61,706 nt of DNA from positions 230,708 through 292,413 of the forward strand of contig JAGOAZ010000002.1 in NCBI GenBank assembly GCA_017983675.1. Reading direction: 5' to 3'. The position numbers and the translations under genes were made by a program. This DNA comes from Fluviicola sp. (lineage in GTDB: Bacteria; Bacteroidota; Bacteroidia; Flavobacteriales_D; Crocinitomicaceae). Positions 1-8,570 of the stretch are shown here, in pieces; the stretch's first letter is position 1, and the number at the start of each line of letters is the position of its first letter. Below the pieces are notes generated by a model. It had not been told where the DNA came from and did not search any database. It saw nothing but the letters and a program-made list of their open reading frames with translations.

Positions 1-1
1 C

Positions 2-241
2 ATTGTTTCACCAAATGAAATGAACAATCATCTACGAACGGTTGTAATTGCCCCAATGACGTCAACAAGCAGAAAATATCCAACAAGAGTTAAAATAAAG
101 CACAATAATCAAGAAGGTTGGGTTGTTTTTGATCAAATCAGAACAATTGATAAAGTTAGAATTGTAAAAACATTCGATTTATTGACAGACAAAGAAATTC
201 ATGCTTGTAAACGTGTAATCCGTGAAACTTTTGTCGATTAA
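2..241 (+). CDS. MazF/PemK-type mRNA interferase toxin, 3' part only
   Basis: The reading frame is open at the left edge. Its first visible residues (IVSPNEMNNHLRTVVIAPMT) match the central part of MazF/PemK toxins, whose family motif is roughly V-S-P-x-x-x-N. The following segment with PTRV, the VVFDQIRTID stretch and a helical C-terminus also fit. MazF enzymes are ribosome-independent endoribonucleases that cleave mRNA at short sites and are neutralised by a MazE partner. About 79 residues remain, so roughly the N-terminal quarter to third and any antitoxin gene lie to the left of the window. The ATG at 20 is an internal methionine, not the start. Family assignment is confident; activity cannot be judged. 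Confidence 0.82.
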   Translation: MVSPNEMNNHLRTVVIAPMTSTSRKYPTRVKIKHNNQEGWVVFDQIRTIDKVRIVKTFDLLTDKEIHACKRVIRETFVD

Positions 242-282
242 TGTTTATGAAATATAATCACCTGTTGCTAGCGCAATAAAAA
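236..282. repeat. Imperfect 47-bp direct repeat, copy A (left flank of the PIN-toxin module)
   Basis: This stretch agrees with 1077-1123 at 37 of 47 positions by hand alignment, without gaps. Copy B contains the last codons of the hydrolase gene that ends at 1109; copy A carries the same end in the same orientation (Phe-Leu-Leu-Arg-stop on the minus strand). It looks like a duplicated gene end left by an insertion, although divergence means the event is old or the match is partly chance. Confidence 0.5.
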
Positions 283-306
283 ACTTAAAACTGATTATTC
301 CAATGG

Positions 307-696
307 TTACAAACTATGTGGATCGATGACTTTTAATCCATCTATATTTTTAAAGTCAGAGATATTTCGAGTGATTAAAACTAAGTCATAGACAAGAGCT
401 GTAGCGGCGATTATTGCATCAGGCAATTTTGTCTTATGTTTTTTGCGAATTTCAATACTTGCTTCAACTATATTGTCTGTCAAATCAAACACTGTTGCAT
501 CATTGATGAAATTAACAAGCAATCGGTTGTGTTGTTCTGGAGCATTAAAGCCCAGCACCTCAATTTTGGTAACTACTGAAACATTAGGAACAGCATCAAT
601 AATGGTATTCATAAAATCCATACTAGAAGTAACGAATTTGTTGCCTAGATAATCAATTACGGCATTAGTATCTATTAAATACTGCGTTTGTTCCAT
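307..696 (-). CDS. PIN-domain ribonuclease toxin (VapC-like)
   Basis: The 129-residue protein has the layout of a PIN-domain toxin: Asp9 in IDTN, Glu46 in KIEVLG, Asp93 in LPDAIIAA and Asp114 in NISDF form the expected acidic metal-binding cluster. VapC-type PIN proteins are magnesium-dependent RNases, often cutting tRNA or rRNA, and are inhibited by a partner encoded just upstream. The gene starts inside the end of the upstream small gene (22-bp overlap), the usual antitoxin-then-toxin arrangement with translational coupling. All four acidic residues are present, so the toxin is probably active. The RNA target cannot be inferred. Confidence 0.88.
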   Translation of the reverse strand: MEQTQYLIDTNAVIDYLGNKFVTSSMDFMNTIIDAVPNVSVVTKIEVLGFNAPEQHNRLLVNFINDATVFDLTDNIVEASIEIRKKHKTKLPDAIIAATALVYDLVLITRNISDFKNIDGLKVIDPHSL

Positions 697-890
697 TCGT
701 TTCGGCTTTGGGACACATAATTTTGAAGTTCATCAGCCACATCAGCAGGTAGTTTACCAGCATATTTTTCAGAAAGTTTTTGCGGAGTCTGAATGCTTTT
801 TTTTAGTACTTTGATAATGTGTAAATCTTCCAAGTCCTCTAAAAGACGGTAAGCTTTGCTATTGTTGATTTGTACCAATACTGTTTCCAT
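675..890 (-). CDS. Probable antitoxin of the PIN-domain toxin
   Basis: A 71-residue protein, METVLVQINNSKAYRLLEDL and onward, directly upstream of and overlapping the PIN toxin gene. Size, order and overlap make it the cognate antitoxin. The N-terminal part could form the strand-helix DNA-binding element of AbrB- or Phd-like antitoxins, but no classical signature is visible. The C-terminal half, with the segment SEKYAGKLPADVADELQNYV, resembles the toxin-binding tails of small Bacteroidota antitoxins. Such proteins usually repress their own operon. Function rests mostly on context. Confidence 0.75.
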   Translation of the reverse strand: METVLVQINNSKAYRLLEDLEDLHIIKVLKKSIQTPQKLSEKYAGKLPADVADELQNYVSQSRNEWNKRSI

Positions 891-1076
891 AGCTAAATTT
901 TATTAAAATTGTTTCCAATTTATAAAGTATAAATATACGTAAAAAATTGAAAGTTAGACGGATTGCTTTTAGTATAAGTAGCTAATAAGGACCATAGCTT
1001 TTTGGTATTCAATTCACCGACAAAAACAACCTGTTTCCCTGTACCCATGAATTTTTCTCAAGTAAACGATTTTATT

Positions 1077-1123
1077 GACTAATGTTAATCAATTCAATTC
1101 ACCTGATACTAACGCAATAAAAA
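1077..1123. repeat. Imperfect 47-bp direct repeat, copy B (right flank, includes hydrolase 3' end)
   Basis: Partner of 236-282 (37 of 47 identical). The right part encodes the last five codons, including stop, of the alpha/beta hydrolase on the minus strand. The interval between the copies is about 0.8 kb and holds exactly the toxin-antitoxin pair plus non-coding sequence. Confidence 0.5.
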
Positions 1124-1870
1124 TTCCAATACAGCATTCATAAAAACATCGGGAGCTTCTGCATGTACCCAGTGACCTGCATTTTCGATGGTCATGAATT
1201 GCGCATCAGGAAAAGCTCCTTCCAACATTTCGTAATCGTCGTCTAGTATGTAGTTTGAAAGCGCTCCGCGGATAAAAAGAGTAGGAGTGAAGCATTCTTC
1301 TTCGGGTAAGGCTTTGAGAATTTCACTCATCTTTTCTTCCAATACCAGATAATTCATGCGCCAAGCCAATTGACCTTTTTCTTTCCAGTACAAATTCTTC
1401 ATCAGAAAAAGTCGTGTTCCTTCATTAGGGACAAATGGAAGTAGTATTTCTTCTGCTGCTGAACGAGAATCCATCGCACCTGCCGATACTGCATGAATTC
1501 CAGCTAATATTTCTTGGTGATGCATGGGATACGATTTGATACCCATATCGACAACGATGAGTTTTTCGACTAGTTTTTCGTGTAATTGCGTGAAGCGCAT
1601 GGCAACTTTTCCACCCATTGAATGGCCAAGAAGCGCTACTTTCGACAAGCCCAAATCTTGAATTAATTCGAGTAAATCATCGGCTAATAACTCGTAAGAA
1701 AATTCATCCGACCAAGCAGCGTGTCCATGATTGCGCTGATCGACCAAGATAACTTGATAATAATCAGCTAACTTTTTCGCATGCGTTTGCCAATTATCAG
1801 AATTTCCAAATAATCCATGTAAGATAATTAGCGGCTTTCCTTCTCCGATAATGCGGTACGTTAATTTCAT
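1109..1870 (-). CDS. Alpha/beta-fold hydrolase (YbfF-like esterase family)
   Basis: A 253-residue alpha/beta hydrolase. The oxyanion-hole motif LHGLFG lies near residue 18, the nucleophile elbow GHSMGG has Ser84, and the catalytic His sits in NAGHWVHAE near residue 234. The DQRNHGHA segment near residue 44 is typical of the YbfF/ABHD11 esterase group, which act on short-chain or thioesters. No signal peptide is seen, so it is cytoplasmic. It starts 9 bp after the HMA lipoprotein gene and is probably cotranscribed with it. The natural substrate is unknown. It is distinct from the second hydrolase at 17364-18122. Confidence 0.88.
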   Translation of the reverse strand: MKLTYRIIGEGKPLIILHGLFGNSDNWQTHAKKLADYYQVILVDQRNHGHAAWSDEFSYELLADDLLELIQDLGLSKVALLGHSMGGKVAMRFTQLHEKLVEKLIVVDMGIKSYPMHHQEILAGIHAVSAGAMDSRSAAEEILLPFVPNEGTRLFLMKNLYWKEKGQLAWRMNYLVLEEKMSEILKALPEEECFTPTLFIRGALSNYILDDDYEMLEGAFPDAQFMTIENAGHWVHAEAPDVFMNAVLEFLLR

Positions 1871-1879
1871 GGTTTGCTT

Positions 1880-2266
1880 TTATTCCGATATCAATGTAGT
1901 TACTGCTTCCCCGGTAGTAAATTGTTTGTCGTTGATTTTCTCAATGATGGTCACGATTTCTTTTTCACTTATTTTTTTATCGTCAAATGCAATGAATGCT
2001 TTGTTTGTTTTGCGGTCTGTTTCAAAATCAAAGGAAACACGGTCAACAGCATTCGTTTCTTTCAATGCCATGCGAATCGATCCGCCACAAGCATGTTCGC
2101 AGGTCATGCCGCTCACATCGATGGCTAATTTTTTTGTTGGAACCACTTTTTCCAATGGTTTGTACATTACTTTCTTTTCAATTTTAATGATTTTTTTCTC
2201 CTCGTTGGAAGAACAGCTTGCAAGGCTAAAAAGAACGAATGAAACAGCGATTACTTGACGAATCAT
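1880..2266 (-). CDS. Lipoprotein with heavy-metal-associated (HMA) domain
   Basis: A 128-residue protein with a lipoprotein signal (hydrophobic segment ending LASCSS, predicted acylated Cys18-19). After a Lys-rich linker comes one HMA domain from about residue 46, with the metal-binding loop GMTCEHACGGSI. The spacing is C-x3-C rather than the textbook C-x2-C; I know this variant from Bacteroidota HMA proteins. It probably binds Cu(I) or a similar soft metal ion in the periplasm or at the inner face of the outer membrane. No P-type ATPase is adjacent. The promoter-like element at 2283-2290 lies just upstream. Confidence 0.83.
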   Translation of the reverse strand: MIRQVIAVSFVLFSLASCSSNEEKKIIKIEKKVMYKPLEKVVPTKKLAIDVSGMTCEHACGGSIRMALKETNAVDRVSFDFETDRKTNKAFIAFDDKKISEKEIVTIIEKINDKQFTTGEAVTTLISE

Positions 2267-2282
2267 GATTTGAATTTTTCAG

Positions 2283-2290
2283 CAAAATTA
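2283..2290 (-). promoter_or_regulatory. TAnnTTTG -7 element for the HMA lipoprotein gene
   Basis: The minus strand reads TAATTTTG, matching the Bacteroidota -7 consensus, 16 bp before the start codon of the HMA gene. It forms a divergent promoter pair with the element at 2340-2347. Confidence 0.6.
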
Positions 2291-2339
2291 GTAAACTCAA
2301 TTTGATGCAGCAGGTAAATTCTGTTAAATTATTTCGTTG

Positions 2340-2347
2340 TATTTTTG
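2340..2347 (+). promoter_or_regulatory. TAnnTTTG -7 element for the DUF2480 gene
   Basis: TATTTTTG matches the consensus exactly and ends only 4 bp before the ATG at 2352. If used, transcription would start at or next to the start codon (leaderless mRNA). Confidence 0.55.
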
Positions 2348-2351
2348 TGAC

Positions 2352-2864
2352 ATGGATGAGATAATTAATCGTGTAGAAAAAAGTGGTGTTGTCGCTGTTG
2401 ATTTAGCGGACTTTTTGCCACGTGCTTCTGAATTGAAAGCGTTCGATTTTGCTCCTTTTTTATGGAATGAATTGGTCTTGAAAGAAAAAGATTTTCGCGA
2501 GCAACTCAAAGTACTAGATTGGACAGCTTTTTCAGGCAAACACGTTTATTTGCATTGTTCAGTCGATGCAATTTTACCTTCTTGGTCGTTTATGTTGGTG
2601 ACTTCCTATCTAACGCAACATGCTCAATCGATAACGATAGGTGATGAACGAGCTGCAAAGCAAACAGCCATCGAACAAACAATACGAGCTTTAGATAAAA
2701 CGACTTATATTGATGCAAAATTGATTGTAAAAGGTTGTTCTGACTTGCCAAATCCGGAAGCAATCATGTCGTTGTTTTTACAACAAGTGCAACCAGTTTG
2801 TTCGTCTTTCATGTATGGTGAACCGTGTTCAACAGTTCCCATTTACAAGCGCCCTAAGCAGTAA
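2352..2864 (+). CDS. DUF2480 family protein
   Basis: A 170-residue protein of a family I know only from Bacteroidota (DUF2480), function unknown. The start at 2352 (MDEIINRVEKSGVVAVDL) fits the family beginning; a possible ATG five codons upstream would sit inside the promoter-like sequence. The protein is soluble, with several conserved-looking features: WTAFSGKHVYLHCS, a Ser/Trp segment near residue 80, and a C-terminal Cys-containing stretch VKGCSDLPNPEAIM followed by YGEPCSTVPI. Its end overlaps the convergent deacetylase gene by 11 bp. A metal- or cofactor-binding role for the cysteines is only speculation. Confidence 0.85.
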   Translation: MDEIINRVEKSGVVAVDLADFLPRASELKAFDFAPFLWNELVLKEKDFREQLKVLDWTAFSGKHVYLHCSVDAILPSWSFMLVTSYLTQHAQSITIGDERAAKQTAIEQTIRALDKTTYIDAKLIVKGCSDLPNPEAIMSLFLQQVQPVCSSFMYGEPCSTVPIYKRPKQ

Positions 2865-3468
2865 TTTTCGTTGAATAAAATCCTTTTTCAGCAAGAATTG
2901 CGAAAAATTGCGGCAATAGTTCTCGTTGACGCTCCGCTATTTTTGGATTATCGTGTAATACAATAATAGCACCAGGTTGAATCTTTTTGGCTTTTTTCAG
3001 AATGGTAGCAATAGCTACTTTTTTATCGTAATCATAGGACAGCCACGACCACATAATGATTTTGTGCGTCTGCTCAATGATTTTCGTTTGTTTTGTAGTG
3101 ATTCTTCCATAAGGTGGGCGAAACAATGAAGTAGCTTGTACTGATTCGAACTGTTGAAATGATGCAATATAGTCTTCGGTTGTTGATTTGTGTGCTTTTT
3201 CGTGACGAAAAGTATGGTTGCCGATTTCGTGTCCTTCTGCTACTATTCGTCGCACAATCTCAGGGTATTTGATTACATTTTCCCCTACACAAAAAAACGT
3301 CGCAGTCCAGTTTCGTTTTTTCAATTCGTCTAAAACGAAAGGTGTGATTTCAGGATTAGGTCCATCATCAAACGTTATGAATACCGATTTATCTGAAACA
3401 AAAAACCTCCACGTGAATCGAGGAAAAATCCAATCAATCCAACGTGAAGGTTTAAAAAGGCGAACCAT
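2854..3468 (-). CDS. Polysaccharide deacetylase family protein (NodB homology domain)
   Basis: A 204-residue carbohydrate esterase family 4-type protein. The NodB motifs are in order: TFDDGP near residue 32 (catalytic base and metal Asp), GNHTFRHE near 80 (the H-x3-H metal ligands), RPPYG near 117, and the final VLHDN motif with the catalytic His. Such enzymes remove N-acetyl groups from GlcNAc-containing polymers such as peptidoglycan or exopolysaccharide. There is no clear signal peptide, only a short hydrophobic N-terminus (IDWIFPRFTWRFFV) that may act as an anchor. It starts 4 bp after the GT117 gene ends, so the two are likely cotranscribed. Confidence 0.9.
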   Translation of the reverse strand: MVRLFKPSRWIDWIFPRFTWRFFVSDKSVFITFDDGPNPEITPFVLDELKKRNWTATFFCVGENVIKYPEIVRRIVAEGHEIGNHTFRHEKAHKSTTEDYIASFQQFESVQATSLFRPPYGRITTKQTKIIEQTHKIIMWSWLSYDYDKKVAIATILKKAKKIQPGAIIVLHDNPKIAERQRELLPQFFAILAEKGFYSTKITA

Positions 3469-3472
3469 TTAA

Positions 3473-6400
3473 TTAATTTCTAACAGCTGCAGTTTCGTCC
3501 ATTTCTGGAGTAGCTAAATCTGATTCTTCAATGATCGCTTGATCGTTCATCGAAGGACTTGGAATAGTTCCACCGCCATTTCCTGCAGGAGCTTGACTTT
3601 CTAAAATACCAAAGGTAAATCCTAAGGCTTCCATCGTACCTTGTAAGTCAGAAATGTAAGAAGTGTATTTCCCTCCACTAGATTCTCCATTTTCCATTAC
3701 ATACGTTTTTAAGTCGTTGTAAATACGTGGTAAATCTGTTTGGTATAAGGCATTAACAGTTTTCTCTAAGCGAGCAGTCAAAGCACCTGAAGGATTTCCT
3801 AATTTTTTATCACCAGCAATTTGAAGCATTTGAAGATAACCAGCAACAGCAGCAGAGAAATCAGAAGCACTTCTTCCAGCGAACGCTGCATCACTTGCTT
3901 TGAAATAATTGATAATACTTTCTAATTGTGTTGCTACGACAGCACCTAGTTTTTCAGCTTCTGTTTTTGCACCGGCTCTGAAAAGAGTTACTACATATTG
4001 GTGTAGGTTACCATCTTCGTACATCATCTGTTCTGATCCATCCGGTCCTTGAATTGCACGTGAACGATTTGCTTGCTCACCATAATCCAACACAACATCT
4101 GCAGGCATAATTTCCAATGATTTTTGAATTAATGCAATAGCTTTTTTGTTGTATTCGTTGATTCTGTCTTGCGCTGTGATTAATTGTTTAGCAATTGAAT
4201 CAGCAGATTTACTTTGTCCAGCTGCACGCATACGACCCAATGTTTCTGGCTTGTAGAAATCTAACGCACGTTGCTCGTTTGTAGCTTTCATCACAAAGTA
4301 ATTTGCTAATTGACCGAATTGTTGACGGTAGATTGATGTTTGTCTACGTGCGTAGTAATCTGTCAATACATCCGGATTTTTTAAATCACCATAGATATAA
4401 CGATTCATCATGTTATCATACATCACATCCACGTTCATTGCTTCATTTGGATCAGATTTCACAGGAGAAATTTCCCAAGCCATTCCATTTTGACGCAAGA
4501 AACCAGATTTGTACAAAGCCATTGAAACTTCCGTTCCGGCTGCAGAAGAGAAGTACATTGCACGTTTCCATTGGTTGTTATTCATCATGTCCAAAATCAT
4601 CAAATCTGATTTTGTGATGTATTGTTTGTCAAACGTGAACGATATTGTTTTCGAACACAATCCTTTTTCAGTTGGTTTAATAATTCCAGATGAAAGGGCA
4701 TTGTTTGTGTTTACTGGTAAAGTGAATCCTTTACAAGGGAAAACACGCAATTGATTACCATTCATCGTTACCATGTTATTGTCATCTTTGATGAAGTCCA
4801 TGGCAACATTTAAAGGTAAAATAGACCAACTATCTTCCCAAGAATTCATTGTTTGAGCAATGCTATTTAATTGATTCGCATCACCGGTAATTAATCCAGA
4901 ACGGTAACCATCAAAGATTTCAGAAATTGCCGCTTCTTGTTGCATCAATACATCAGCGTTAACAGCATCAATTCCTGTTGCAAAAACAGCACGAATTTCT
5001 CCAAGACGTGTGTTTGTTGCTGCATCAGTCGATTGGATTGCATCAATCATTTGATTCAAAGCACCTTGATAAGAAGCATAAGCAGTTACAAAAGCAGCTT
5101 TGTTGTTTTTCAATTTAGCTTTGAAAATTCCGTCAAGTGTTTCTTTGGCAACGCCAGCTTCTAATAATGTTTTGTTGTTCACAAAATATACTTGATCTGT
5201 TCCACCTTCCCACATCAAAATTTGATCTTCTCTAAAGCTGATAGGGAGAGCTTCTGATTCGTATGTTTTCAACATCATTTGGTCTGTGTACCAGTCCGTA
5301 TCGAATAAACTTGTGTTACAAACACGTTTGTCTGTGTGCTTTCCTTCTACTTCTTGTAAGTACCACAATGGGAACGTATCGTTATCACCAACGGTAAATA
5401 GAATACTGTTTGGTGCACACGACATCAAGTAATTGTTTGCTAAATCACGTGCTGAAGTTTTTCCAGAACGATTGTGATCATCCCAACCTTGTTCTGCCAT
5501 GATAAATGGAACAACACCTGCAATAATCGTTAACAAGCCAGCTGCCATCACGTTATTCGGGATGACTTTGCGTAAAATAAATCCTAAACCGAGAAAAGCT
5601 GCGCCAATAAGTAGAACAATTATCCATGTTGTGAATGTAGTAAAACCACTACTAGCTGCGATGAAGAAAACGAATGCGCTCAATGCGGCTGTTCCTTTTC
5701 CTAATCCTTTCCAATCGGCAAGCGTAAAGTTTTTGTATGCCTCGTACATGGCAATAACGCCCAGTCCAATCCAAAATGCAAAGGCATAGAACGAAGCAGC
5801 GTAAGCATAATCACGTTCTCGAGGTTCAAATGGTTTTTGATTCAAATAAACAACAATTGCTAAACCAGTAAACAAGAACATCAAAAACACGACGAATGCA
5901 TCTTTTGGTGCGCGGTAAAAATGGAAAATCAATCCGACAATACCTAGAATAAATGGCAGCATTAAGAAGTTGTTGTGACTCGGATTTTCTTTTGTGTAAA
6001 AAGGTGCTGCATCTTGATCGCCCAAACGTTCGTTATCAATTGTTGCAAAACCAGAAATCCAGTTTCCTCTTAGTGCATCTCCATGACCTTGTATATCGTT
6101 TTGTCTTCCGGAGAAATTCCACATGAAATAGCGCCAATACATCCAGTTAATTTGGTACCCGAACATATAATTCAAGTTTTCACTGAATGAAGGAAGGCGC
6201 AAACCATCATTTCCTAATTCAGTTGCAGTTCCATCATTTGGATCATAACCTGACCAATTTTTGTAGGCAATTATTTTTGGATCACTTGCAGCTCCTTGAT
6301 AGTACATACGTGGCAGGAACGTAGATTGGGAATAAACAGGAACATTGTTGTGGCGTACTTTTTCATTGGATGAGAAGTATTTTTCAACGACAGTATATTG

Positions 6401-7651
6401 TCTCCCTTTTGCTTTTGCGAATGCATCAGCTTTCGTTTTATCCTTAAATGCTTTGATGTCATTATCTCCAAGCATTACGACATGTCTTTTGAGATAGAAT
6501 GGCGATAAATCACCCCATGAATCGGTGCTTTGTAGTTGTGGCTCTCCATCAACCATTACTTCACCATCGCGCAATGAGTTCCAGTGATTTCCATTTAAAA
6601 TTGGCCAAGAACCGTATTGTTCACGCTTCAAATAAGCATGAAGTGTTACTAAGTTTTCAGGGTCATTTTCATCCAACGGCGTGTTCGCATTTGAACGAAT
6701 AACAATCACTGCAAATGAACCATAACCAATTAATAAAACAACAAATCCCCATAGAATGGTGCTCATTAACGGTTTTACTTTTTTCACAGCATATTTTAAT
6801 CCCCAGGCAATTAATGCAATGAGCACCAAGAAAAAGAAAATGGTACCTGAGTAGAAAGGTAGGCCAAAGGAATTAACAAAAGCCACCTCAAAGCTAGAAG
6901 CTATAGCAACAATTCCAGGGATTACACCTTCTTGAATGAAGGCCAATGAAACAACCGAAATTATTCCTGTTATGATGATGCCTTTTAAATTTACTTTTTC
7001 CCATAATTGGAAGTACATTACAAAAGCGATAGAAGGCACAGCAAGCAATCCCAATAAATGGACACCAATTGCTAATCCGAATAGGAACATGATCAGAATC
7101 AACCAACGACTTGGATTTTGCGGTCCGGTTAATTCATTGAATTTGATTGCAGTCATTTCTGAATCCCACTTTAAGATTGCCCAGAAGATTGCCGCAGAAA
7201 ACAACGAAGACATGGCGTAAACCTCACCTTCAACAGCTGAGAACCAGAATGAATCAGAGAATGTATAAGCTAAAGCACCGATTGCTCCTGCACCCAATGC
7301 TGCAATTTGATCGCCTTTTGACCATTCACGGTTGTTGCGTTGCAACATTTTTTTCGCAAACATGGTAATCGACCAAAACATAAACAAAATAGTAAACGAG
7401 CTACTTAATGCCGACAAACGATTGATCCAAACAGCAACCATAGCTGGTTCTGCGAAAAAGGAGAACAAACGTCCCAATACCATGAAAAGCGGTGCACCTG
7501 GAGGGTGACCAACTTCTAGTTTGTAAGCAGCTGTAATGTACTCTCCACAATCCCAAAGACTTGCGGTACTCTCGAGTGTCATGAAATAAACGGTTGTTGC
7601 GATTAGGAACACCAACCAACCAACTAAATTATTCAGTTTATTGTATTGCAT
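3473..7651 (-). CDS. Glycosyltransferase family 117 (DUF2723/TMEM260-like) membrane protein
   Basis: A 1392-residue protein with a multi-span membrane N-terminal half and a large soluble, mostly extracytoplasmic C-terminal half. The DUF2723 hallmarks are near the N-terminus: SLWDCGEYITAAYKL and GHPPGAPLF, the GT-C-type region with an acidic residue in the first loop. A second conserved block, FEPRERDYAYAASF, lies near residue 615. Eukaryotic TMEM260 is a protein O-mannosyltransferase and the family is CAZy GT117; in Bacteroidota the substrate is not generally established. The C-terminus ends in an acidic low-complexity tail. Downstream is the polysaccharide deacetylase, which supports a cell-surface glycan or glycoprotein role. 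Confidence 0.88.
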   Translation of the reverse strand: MQYNKLNNLVGWLVFLIATTVYFMTLESTASLWDCGEYITAAYKLEVGHPPGAPLFMVLGRLFSFFAEPAMVAVWINRLSALSSSFTILFMFWSITMFAKKMLQRNNREWSKGDQIAALGAGAIGALAYTFSDSFWFSAVEGEVYAMSSLFSAAIFWAILKWDSEMTAIKFNELTGPQNPSRWLILIMFLFGLAIGVHLLGLLAVPSIAFVMYFQLWEKVNLKGIIITGIISVVSLAFIQEGVIPGIVAIASSFEVAFVNSFGLPFYSGTIFFFLVLIALIAWGLKYAVKKVKPLMSTILWGFVVLLIGYGSFAVIVIRSNANTPLDENDPENLVTLHAYLKREQYGSWPILNGNHWNSLRDGEVMVDGEPQLQSTDSWGDLSPFYLKRHVVMLGDNDIKAFKDKTKADAFAKAKGRQYTVVEKYFSSNEKVRHNNVPVYSQSTFLPRMYYQGAASDPKIIAYKNWSGYDPNDGTATELGNDGLRLPSFSENLNYMFGYQINWMYWRYFMWNFSGRQNDIQGHGDALRGNWISGFATIDNERLGDQDAAPFYTKENPSHNNFLMLPFILGIVGLIFHFYRAPKDAFVVFLMFLFTGLAIVVYLNQKPFEPRERDYAYAASFYAFAFWIGLGVIAMYEAYKNFTLADWKGLGKGTAALSAFVFFIAASSGFTTFTTWIIVLLIGAAFLGLGFILRKVIPNNVMAAGLLTIIAGVVPFIMAEQGWDDHNRSGKTSARDLANNYLMSCAPNSILFTVGDNDTFPLWYLQEVEGKHTDKRVCNTSLFDTDWYTDQMMLKTYESEALPISFREDQILMWEGGTDQVYFVNNKTLLEAGVAKETLDGIFKAKLKNNKAAFVTAYASYQGALNQMIDAIQSTDAATNTRLGEIRAVFATGIDAVNADVLMQQEAAISEIFDGYRSGLITGDANQLNSIAQTMNSWEDSWSILPLNVAMDFIKDDNNMVTMNGNQLRVFPCKGFTLPVNTNNALSSGIIKPTEKGLCSKTISFTFDKQYITKSDLMILDMMNNNQWKRAMYFSSAAGTEVSMALYKSGFLRQNGMAWEISPVKSDPNEAMNVDVMYDNMMNRYIYGDLKNPDVLTDYYARRQTSIYRQQFGQLANYFVMKATNEQRALDFYKPETLGRMRAAGQSKSADSIAKQLITAQDRINEYNKKAIALIQKSLEIMPADVVLDYGEQANRSRAIQGPDGSEQMMYEDGNLHQYVVTLFRAGAKTEAEKLGAVVATQLESIINYFKASDAAFAGRSASDFSAAVAGYLQMLQIAGDKKLGNPSGALTARLEKTVNALYQTDLPRIYNDLKTYVMENGESSGGKYTSYISDLQGTMEALGFTFGILESQAPAGNGGGTIPSPSMNDQAIIEESDLATPEMDETAAVRN

Positions 7652-7806
7652 CTTATAAAAATATAATTTGACTTGCGAAGATATAAATATATTGGAATGA
7701 TTTGACAGTTCTTTTGTTTAAAAATGCTAATGACTTGAAATTCAAAATTTCATGAAAAAAAGTTCATTTTTTTTAGCAGAACACTTGTTTAAAAAGAATT
7801 ATGTTC

Positions 7807-7814
7807 TAATTTTG
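7807..7814 (+). promoter_or_regulatory. TAnnTTTG -7 element for tRNA-Gln
   Basis: TAATTTTG lies 28 bp upstream of the mature tRNA 5' end and is on the same strand. Confidence 0.65.
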
Positions 7815-7842
7815 CACCTGCTTAGCGATAAGCATGTCAGAA

Positions 7843-7915
7843 TGACCCATGGTGTAACTGGCAACACGTCGGTTTTTGGTTCCGAAGAGTCTAGGTTCGA
7901 GCCCTAGTGGGTCAA
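7843..7915 (+). tRNA. tRNA-Gln (anticodon TTG)
   Basis: A 73-nt cloverleaf: acceptor TGACCCA pairs with TGGGTCA, with the U1-A72 pair typical of tRNA-Gln. The T arm is CTAGG-TTCGAGC-CCTAG. The anticodon loop TTTTGGT gives TTG. The last pair of the anticodon stem is a T-T mismatch next to the loop, so the stem is effectively four pairs. CCA is not encoded. The gene is free-standing between a promoter and a terminator. Confidence 0.93.
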
Positions 7916-7920
7916 CAAAA

Positions 7921-7947
7921 GGAGTACGAAAGTGCTCCTTTTTTTTT
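7921..7947 (+). terminator. Rho-independent terminator after tRNA-Gln
   Basis: GGAGTAC and GTGCTCC form a 7-bp stem (one G-T pair) with a GAAA loop, followed by nine T residues. Confidence 0.88.
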
Positions 7948-7957
7948 GCTTCATTTT

Positions 7958-8554
7958 TTATTCGTGAAACAACTTGTATTTTTTGAACGGAATTCCTTTT
8001 CTTATTAAAAAAGCGTGATACGAACTTGGTACGTCGCACACCCGTGCTGGTAAAATCAATGCGATGAGTATTCTGTCTACTTGTGAAATGAGACCAATAC
8101 TAATTGTCGTTGTTAACAAAAATGGCTGATTACTTACGAAAAGCAACGTGAACATCGCTAATAGAAAAAGTCCAAATAATTTTGAAGCATAATTGTGTGC
8201 ACAACCAAATTTCCGAAAGCGTAGCAAATAAATGCCGTCTGGTATCCATTCGATAATCAATAATGGTAGAATTATTGCCCATCGGTTCGTCACTTCTTGC
8301 GGAAAACACACCCAAATACACCAACAAGCACTCAACCAAAAAATCAGGTCAACATTACTGTCCCAAAGGCGCAATTTTGCAGAAGAAACCTTGTAATGAC
8401 GTGCGATAATTCCGTCAAAAACATCAGATATTATAGCGAGATAACACGCAACTACAATCCAAATGTTGTACTCGTTACCTGCATAAGCCATCCAAAGTAT
8501 AACGGGAGCTAGTAATAATCGAAAGTAAATCAATAAAAATGGAAGTTGTTTCAT
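7958..8554 (-). CDS. CDP-alcohol phosphatidyltransferase family protein
   Basis: A 198-residue integral membrane protein with about five to six hydrophobic spans. The CDP-alcohol phosphotransferase motif D-x2-D-G-x2-A-R-x8-G-x3-D-x3-D is present as DVFDGIIAR, then 8 residues, then LRLWDSNVD. All four Asp residues and the Ala-Arg are kept, but the motif Gly is replaced by Leu. Enzymes of this family join a CDP-activated lipid to an alcohol headgroup in phospholipid synthesis. The Leu variant leaves the substrate open (not a clear PgsA or PssA). It lies 16 bp after the first hybrid kinase gene on the same strand. Confidence 0.82.
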   Translation of the reverse strand: MKQLPFLLIYFRLLLAPVILWMAYAGNEYNIWIVVACYLAIISDVFDGIIARHYKVSSAKLRLWDSNVDLIFWLSACWCIWVCFPQEVTNRWAIILPLLIIEWIPDGIYLLRFRKFGCAHNYASKLFGLFLLAMFTLLFVSNQPFLLTTTISIGLISQVDRILIALILPARVCDVPSSYHAFLIRKGIPFKKYKLFHE

Positions 8555-8570
8555 GAGAAGAAAAATACCA

